Translations under genes and position numbers: made by a program
The notes under the pieces: model-generated
What the model was told of the DNA's origin: nothing
Seen by the model: the letters and a program-made list of their open reading frames with translations, nothing else
The model's database searches: none
From: Photobacterium damselae
GTDB lineage: Bacteria > Pseudomonadota > Gammaproteobacteria > Enterobacterales > Vibrionaceae
Assembly (NCBI RefSeq): GCF_003026815.1
Contig: NZ_PYOG01000031.1
Coordinates: 1-39,303 of the forward strand
Direction: 5' to 3'
Length of the DNA: 39,303 nucleotides
Shown: one piece after another, positions 35,386 through 39,303 of the stretch
Layout of the letters: each line of letters starts with the position of its first letter
Numbering within the stretch: the stretch's first letter is position 1

Positions 35386-35435
35386 CAACTCAAATAAATT
35401 GGGTTGTAAAGTGAATAAAATTCAACTCAACCCAA
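35386..35435. promoter_or_regulatory. Repeated CAAC-type elements, candidate LysR operator
   Basis: CAACTCAA (35386-35393), TTGGGTTG (35399-35406) and CAACTCAACCCAA (35423-35435) are related half-sites in alternating orientation. The middle and last form the exact inverted pair TTGGGTTG/CAACCCAA. They lie between the divergent PEBP and LysR genes, ending 11 bp before the LysR ATG, where an autoregulatory site is expected. Confidence 0.5.
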
Positions 35436-35446
35436 AAGGGGACCCG

Positions 35447-36334
35447 ATGAGAGTAATACCACCTATTAAAGCGGTGATTAATTTTGAAGCTGCAGCTCGA
35501 TTACAAAGTTTTAAGTTAGCTGCGGAAGAGTTGTGTGTTACTCCTGGCGCGGTTAGCCATCAAATTAGTACGTTAGAAGAGTTTATTGGACAAAAATTAT
35601 TTCAGCGTCAGAATCGATCTATTAAGCTCACTAATGCAGGCTTGCGTTACTATGAGCGTACGTCATCAATTTTAAGTGATCTTGAACAGGCAACAACTGA
35701 TCTTGGTCGAATCCATAAACAAAAACAATTAAAAATGGCTTTACCACCGGCGTTACTAAATAAATGGCTATTACCCAAATTTCATCTTATTGCGAATGAG
35801 CTTGAAGGGGTCAATGTGACTTTTATCGATACGTTGGATTATCTCGATCTACAGCGAGATGAAATTGATATATCCATTCGTTACGGATTTGAAAAACCGG
35901 ACGGGTTATATTCAGATTTGTTATTTAAAGAAGACATGATTGCCGTTTGTGCGCCGCATTATCATGAGCAGCATTTTGATAAGCTATCACAGTCGTTCTT
36001 AGAATCGTCAACTTTAATTTATACCACAAACCGCTTAGTTCAGTGGGATTTGGTATTGCACCATTACGGTATGAAGCCGCTTAAATGGCAACGTAAGCTC
36101 ATTTTTCAGAACTCAATTCAGGCCATTGATGCTGCAGTATTAGGCTGTGGTGTTGCGTTTATTAATCGCCGTCTTGTTGAAGAGTTATTAGTTCAAGGTC
36201 AATTGGTAGAAGCAATACAAGTCAATATCGATCCAGATAAAGTGCCGTCATACTATTTAGTAAGCAGTTATGAAAATATGCAAGATGAGAATATTGCGAA
36301 GTTTTATCAACTGCTTAAAAAACTATGCGAATAG
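35447..36334 (+). CDS. LysR-family transcriptional regulator, GcvA-like
   Basis: 295 aa from ATG 35447, which has AAAAGGGGA upstream; the longer frame to 35399 crosses the candidate operator. The N-terminal helix-turn-helix is PPIKAVINFEAAARLQSFKLAAEELCVTPGAVSHQISTLEEFIGQKLFQR, very close to GcvA and AmpR. The effector domain (about 90-295) has LLNKWLLPKF and DISIRYGFEK, as in the GcvA subgroup. No gcv or amp target is near, so the ligand is unknown. Divergent placement suggests control of the PEBP gene and of itself. Confidence 0.88.
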   Translation: MRVIPPIKAVINFEAAARLQSFKLAAEELCVTPGAVSHQISTLEEFIGQKLFQRQNRSIKLTNAGLRYYERTSSILSDLEQATTDLGRIHKQKQLKMALPPALLNKWLLPKFHLIANELEGVNVTFIDTLDYLDLQRDEIDISIRYGFEKPDGLYSDLLFKEDMIAVCAPHYHEQHFDKLSQSFLESSTLIYTTNRLVQWDLVLHHYGMKPLKWQRKLIFQNSIQAIDAAVLGCGVAFINRRLVEELLVQGQLVEAIQVNIDPDKVPSYYLVSSYENMQDENIAKFYQLLKKLCE

Positions 36335-36501
36335 GAAGTAAAAGAGAAATATAACTACGCTTCTTCGATTTATTGAGCAATGTTCAAAAGTGGTATTTAT
36401 TATTGCTTTTAATGCCTATTGAGAATATTTCCGAGAGGCGTACATTAAATCCCATAGACAGACACATTTGGTTTATAGCACTGTTTATTAAGGATTTTAA
36501 A

Positions 36502-36819
36502 ATGAGTCATTTTAACAGCCAAGAACATAAAGGTTCTCAAGGTGGTCATCAACACGGCGCTGAGTTTGAACATGAAAAAATGGAACGCCGTTATGACGAT
36601 GGGGTAGAGCATAAACATAATCGTGATCATCATCAGATGCGTGATCATGAAGAAAGTCATCCACATACTCAACATGGTGGTGATCCTAAAGGCCATAAGC
36701 ATCCAGAACAGACACACCATGAACGTCATGAGCATGACGAACATCGCCATCACAAAACTAAAGAGCATGATCATAAAGAACATTCTCGTGAGCACCATAA
36801 AACTGGTCATCACGAATAA
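36502..36819 (+). CDS. Histidine-rich protein, probable metal-binding
   Basis: 105 aa from ATG 36502, which has TAAGGA at good spacing; upstream in-frame extension has no support. It has 29 His in 105 residues, mostly as H, HH or HxH with Lys, Asp, Glu and Arg, and no Cys and no Trp. There is no signal peptide or membrane segment, so it is cytoplasmic and likely disordered without metal. It resembles in composition the His-rich nickel/zinc/copper buffers (Hpn-like) but with no clear homology. Neighbours give no metal clue. The gene is flanked by a LysR gene and a bidirectional terminator. Function is inferred from composition only. Confidence 0.7.
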   Translation: MSHFNSQEHKGSQGGHQHGAEFEHEKMERRYDDGVEHKHNRDHHQMRDHEESHPHTQHGGDPKGHKHPEQTHHERHEHDEHRHHKTKEHDHKEHSREHHKTGHHE

Positions 36820-36862
36820 CTATTGCTCAATGAGTTTTCGTTAATAGATTACTCTGCTTATA

Positions 36863-36894
36863 AAAAGAGTCGAAGTTGTCCCTTCGACTCTTTT
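36863..36894. terminator. Bidirectional terminator between the His-rich and chitinase genes
   Basis: AAAAGAGTCGAAG (36863-36875) pairs perfectly with CTTCGACTCTTTT (36882-36894) around TTGTCC, U-rich on both strands. Confidence 0.92.
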
Positions 36895-36919
36895 ACTATT
36901 TATTAAACTCTAATTTGAA

Positions 36920-39115
36920 TTACAGTTTGTCCCATGCATCAGGCCAGTATTGACTGGTTGCAGGAGCATAAGAAGCACTTGCACACCAGCCTGAGTATGG
37001 CCAAGGTTTACATTGATAAACGTTACCATCTGAACCTAGTACCTTATCACCTTCTTGATACGCAAAACCTGCTTCATAGTTTGGTACATCAGTTGGAGGC
37101 GGTGTTGGTTTATCTTTTTCAACTAAGTTAATAGTGTAATTTTTCTCAACAGTTTTTTGTTCTGTTTGTGCTGTTAGAAGAACTTGATGAGCACCTGTTT
37201 TAGCATGAGATAGTGCTAACGTAATCGTTTTATCTCCTAACACCGTACCATCAAAATGACCACCAGAAACGGTATTTCCTAAGAGATCTTTTACTTTGAT
37301 AGTAACAGAACTACTGATATTACTATTAATGGTCATTCGAAGACTTGCACTGCCGTCAACCAAAGTATAATGGGTACTTAATCCTGCGATGGATACTGAA
37401 AGTGTAGGATCGGGTTGCTCGCCATCACAATCGCTATTTCCTACTTCACGCCAAACACCCCACTGTCCAGTTGTTCCTGGTTCTTCACCTTGAGTCCACC
37501 AACCTGCACGCCAATTTTTACCGTTATGGCTAACAACATCACCTTCAATATAGGTTTTGCTTGCATCCCACGCTGGGGTACACACAATTGAGCCATCATT
37601 AACGGTAATAATACGTTTTGCGGTTACTGTTTGATCAGCACTATCGGTTATGGAATAAGTAAGTGTATACTGACCTACCTTTGCTGTATCCACTTGGCCT
37701 TCTACTTGAATTGAATCGGTTAGATCACCATCTTCAGCATCTGTAGCACTCACGCCAGCTAATGGATCGAAAGTGTCACCAAGTTTGACCGTTGAATTAT
37801 CGATGCCTGTGATAGTTGGCATTAAGCTAAATACAGTTACTTTACGTGGTGATTTGGTTTCGTGGTTATCAGAATCTGTTACTGAATAAGTGAGTACATA
37901 GTCACCTACGACTTGAGTATTAGCACTACCTTCGACCACGATAGAAGAGGTTAAATTGCCATCTTCTTTATCTGTAGCACTGACTCCAGAAAGTGGGTCA
38001 AATGATGCTTTATGTTGAACTCGAGCATCAATCAAGCCTGAGAAAACAGGTTTACCTTCAACTGGCGGTGGTGGTGTTTGGTTATGGATGTATGGGCCAT
38101 AAGCATTAATAAAGCTGCTGTTGTAGTTTTGGCCTGCACTATTAGTACCAATATCCCAGTTGATCGACCAAGTCATTACCCCTCGTAATGGTTGAGCTTG
38201 TGCTTTTAGACGGTCGAATGCATTAAATAAGTCTTGTGGATTTTTCACAAAACCAGATGCTGCGGCGTCGTTATTAGTTGGAATACCAAAGATAAGTTTA
38301 TCGTGTGGGATCTTATGGAAACCACGAGTACCATTCGCTAATGAATCAGAGATGTAGTAAATGAACTTCTCTTTCATAGCGTCATTATTTTGTGTGATCC
38401 ATGCATTTTCTTCATCAACCCACAGTCCATCACCACCTTGATTATAAAACTGAGGATTAATCCAATCATAATATTCTTCAAGCCCTGTAATATATGGGAT
38501 ATATTTTCCATTTTGTTTTAAGTATGGAAATTCTGGAGCCATGGTAATTAAGAAGTTCTTACCTTGTGCACGATAGTGGTCTTTCACTAAACGCAATGCT
38601 GCAGGAATAACGATCTGGTTATCAGCGGCATCAATCGCGGTTTGCTCAAGATCGATATCTAAACCATCAAAACCATAGATATCTGTTAGGCGAATGATTT
38701 CATCGGCAAATGCTTGCTCATCACCCATACGTAATTCAACATGGGCATCGGCTCCCCCGAGCGCGATCAGCACCGAGCGGCCTTGCTCATTCAGTATTTT
38801 AATTTGATCAATAAATTCTGCTTCTGAAAGGCCAATAGTTGGATCTAGTTTAAAGGTTGGAATACGACCATCAGCAAGGCTATAGACTTTCATAAAAGAA
38901 ACATCAACGATATTGTACATAGGGTTAGTTTCTTCTAATGTAATACAGGGCGCATTACCGCCTTGATAACCTGCACCATCACACCAGTTGTGCCAGTAAC
39001 CAACAACAACGTTACCTTGAGGGTTTACCATGGCATCAGATGCATTTGCTGCAAAGCTAAAACCAGATAGAGCAAGAGCAAGTGCGTTTAATTTGAAGGC
39101 CGACATTTTTGTCAT
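36920..39115 (-). CDS. Secreted modular GH18 chitinase
   Basis: 731 aa. It has a Sec signal (MTKMSAFKLNALALALSGFSFAANA). The GH18 barrel (about 33-345) contains VVVGYWHNWCD, VLIALGGADAH, the catalytic FDGLDIDLEQ (DxxDxDxE with Glu as acid), ITMAPEFP, INPQFYNQ and GVMTWSINWD. Two Ig-like DUF5011/HYR-type repeats follow (about 360-440 and 441-515; both contain LAGVSATD/LSGVSATD, ATDxEDGxLT and YxLTYSxTDS). Next is a CBM5/12-type chitin-binding module (AWDASKTYIEGDVVSHNGKNW...W), an Ig-like linker domain (about 575-670), and a C-terminal module GDKVLGSDGNVYQCKPWPYSGWC, resembling CBM73-type chitin binders. It degrades extracellular chitin. It is monocistronic, with 188 bp of upstream DNA in view. 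Confidence 0.92.
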   Translation of the reverse strand: MTKMSAFKLNALALALSGFSFAANASDAMVNPQGNVVVGYWHNWCDGAGYQGGNAPCITLEETNPMYNIVDVSFMKVYSLADGRIPTFKLDPTIGLSEAEFIDQIKILNEQGRSVLIALGGADAHVELRMGDEQAFADEIIRLTDIYGFDGLDIDLEQTAIDAADNQIVIPAALRLVKDHYRAQGKNFLITMAPEFPYLKQNGKYIPYITGLEEYYDWINPQFYNQGGDGLWVDEENAWITQNNDAMKEKFIYYISDSLANGTRGFHKIPHDKLIFGIPTNNDAAASGFVKNPQDLFNAFDRLKAQAQPLRGVMTWSINWDIGTNSAGQNYNSSFINAYGPYIHNQTPPPPVEGKPVFSGLIDARVQHKASFDPLSGVSATDKEDGNLTSSIVVEGSANTQVVGDYVLTYSVTDSDNHETKSPRKVTVFSLMPTITGIDNSTVKLGDTFDPLAGVSATDAEDGDLTDSIQVEGQVDTAKVGQYTLTYSITDSADQTVTAKRIITVNDGSIVCTPAWDASKTYIEGDVVSHNGKNWRAGWWTQGEEPGTTGQWGVWREVGNSDCDGEQPDPTLSVSIAGLSTHYTLVDGSASLRMTINSNISSSVTIKVKDLLGNTVSGGHFDGTVLGDKTITLALSHAKTGAHQVLLTAQTEQKTVEKNYTINLVEKDKPTPPPTDVPNYEAGFAYQEGDKVLGSDGNVYQCKPWPYSGWCASASYAPATSQYWPDAWDKL

Positions 39116-39303
39116 ATTATTTATCCAATAAGATATTAGGAAAGTGTCTTAATAAATGGGTGTTTTTTTTATTGCGTGAAGTATTACATGGTTTAAATCA
39201 TTATCAATATATTTATTATTCAACATGGTGAAATATTGACAAATGAAAACTTAATCTAAATTAAATTCTAAATAAGTATATGAGGCTAACAACGAAATAA
39301 TGC
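39116..39303 (-). promoter_or_regulatory. Chitinase upstream region, to the window edge
   Basis: 188 AT-rich bp that must contain the chitinase promoter. GGA lies 10 nt before the ATG. No unambiguous -35/-10 pair or regulator box was identified; GGTGA-AATATT-GACAA (around 39228-39243) is only a poor CRP match. No other gene is seen before the edge. Confidence 0.35.

Noticed and set aside
36445..36813. 122-aa Met/Phe-rich frame antisense to the His-rich gene
   Set aside because: An automatic antisense of CAT/CAC-rich codons (Met, Val). No ribosome site; it is not a real membrane protein.

Overview
The window looks like a chromosomal segment of a marine member of the Vibrionaceae, most like Photobacterium or a close Vibrio relative. 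This is inferred from AT-rich DNA, the gene families present (YjjU/PldB pair, FetAB, VC1184-type class V PLP protein, modular chitinase, NirBDC with separate CobA) and their protein style. No rRNA or other species marker is present, so the genus is a judgement. Nearly all of it looks like ordinary core or niche-adaptive chromosome. The only mobile DNA seen is the end of an IS4-family element at the extreme left edge (1-124).

Layout. 1-2672: IS4 end, then potD (-) and a PuuB-like FAD amine oxidase (+), divergent from one short promoter region (polyamine uptake and oxidation). 2811-5823: tRNA-Ser(UGA), a 5'-nucleotidase lipoprotein and an NAD(P)-binding protein behind a perfect 15-bp palindrome. 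5919-8936: a 48-aa protein, a cold-shock protein with a long leader, the FetAB-type metal exporter and an unknown membrane-anchored protein. 9166-11744: a YiiM-like MOSC protein convergent to a two-gene operon of a PF10014-type 2-oxoglutarate/Fe(II) dioxygenase and a class V PLP enzyme lacking the desulfurase cysteine. 11953-18863: a GH63 glucosidase lipoprotein, a POT peptide transporter and the yjjU-pldB lipase operon. 18951-21802: two unknown lipoproteins, trxC and a 65-aa protein. 22223-26086: a second tRNA-Ser(UGA), a single-chain triple RidA protein and an EAL-GGDEF protein. 26326-28722: a GH92 alpha-mannosidase lipoprotein. 28778-34498: the assimilatory/respiratory nitrite block cobA, nirC, nirD, nirB and a shortened cysG, all on the minus strand. 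34712-39115: a PEBP-family secreted protein divergent from a GcvA-like LysR regulator, a histidine-rich protein and a modular GH18 chitinase.

How it fits together. GH63, GH92 and GH18 enzymes carrying export signals, plus a peptide transporter and candidate CRP sites, suggest feeding on glycoproteins and chitin from animal hosts or particles. The nitrite genes form one unit: NirBD needs siroheme, CobA and the shortened CysG together supply it, and NirC brings in nitrite. The nirB promoter has an FNR-like box and a weak NarL/P-like site spaced as in E. coli.

Most worth a second look: the triple RidA (a predicted covalent pseudo-trimer), the dioxygenase plus cysteine-less PLP pair (a possible unassigned amino-acid pathway), the CysG with a decayed methyltransferase tail, the 28% histidine protein, and the terminator sitting 24 bp before the nucleotidase start. 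No CRISPR array, prophage, integrase or defence system was seen.
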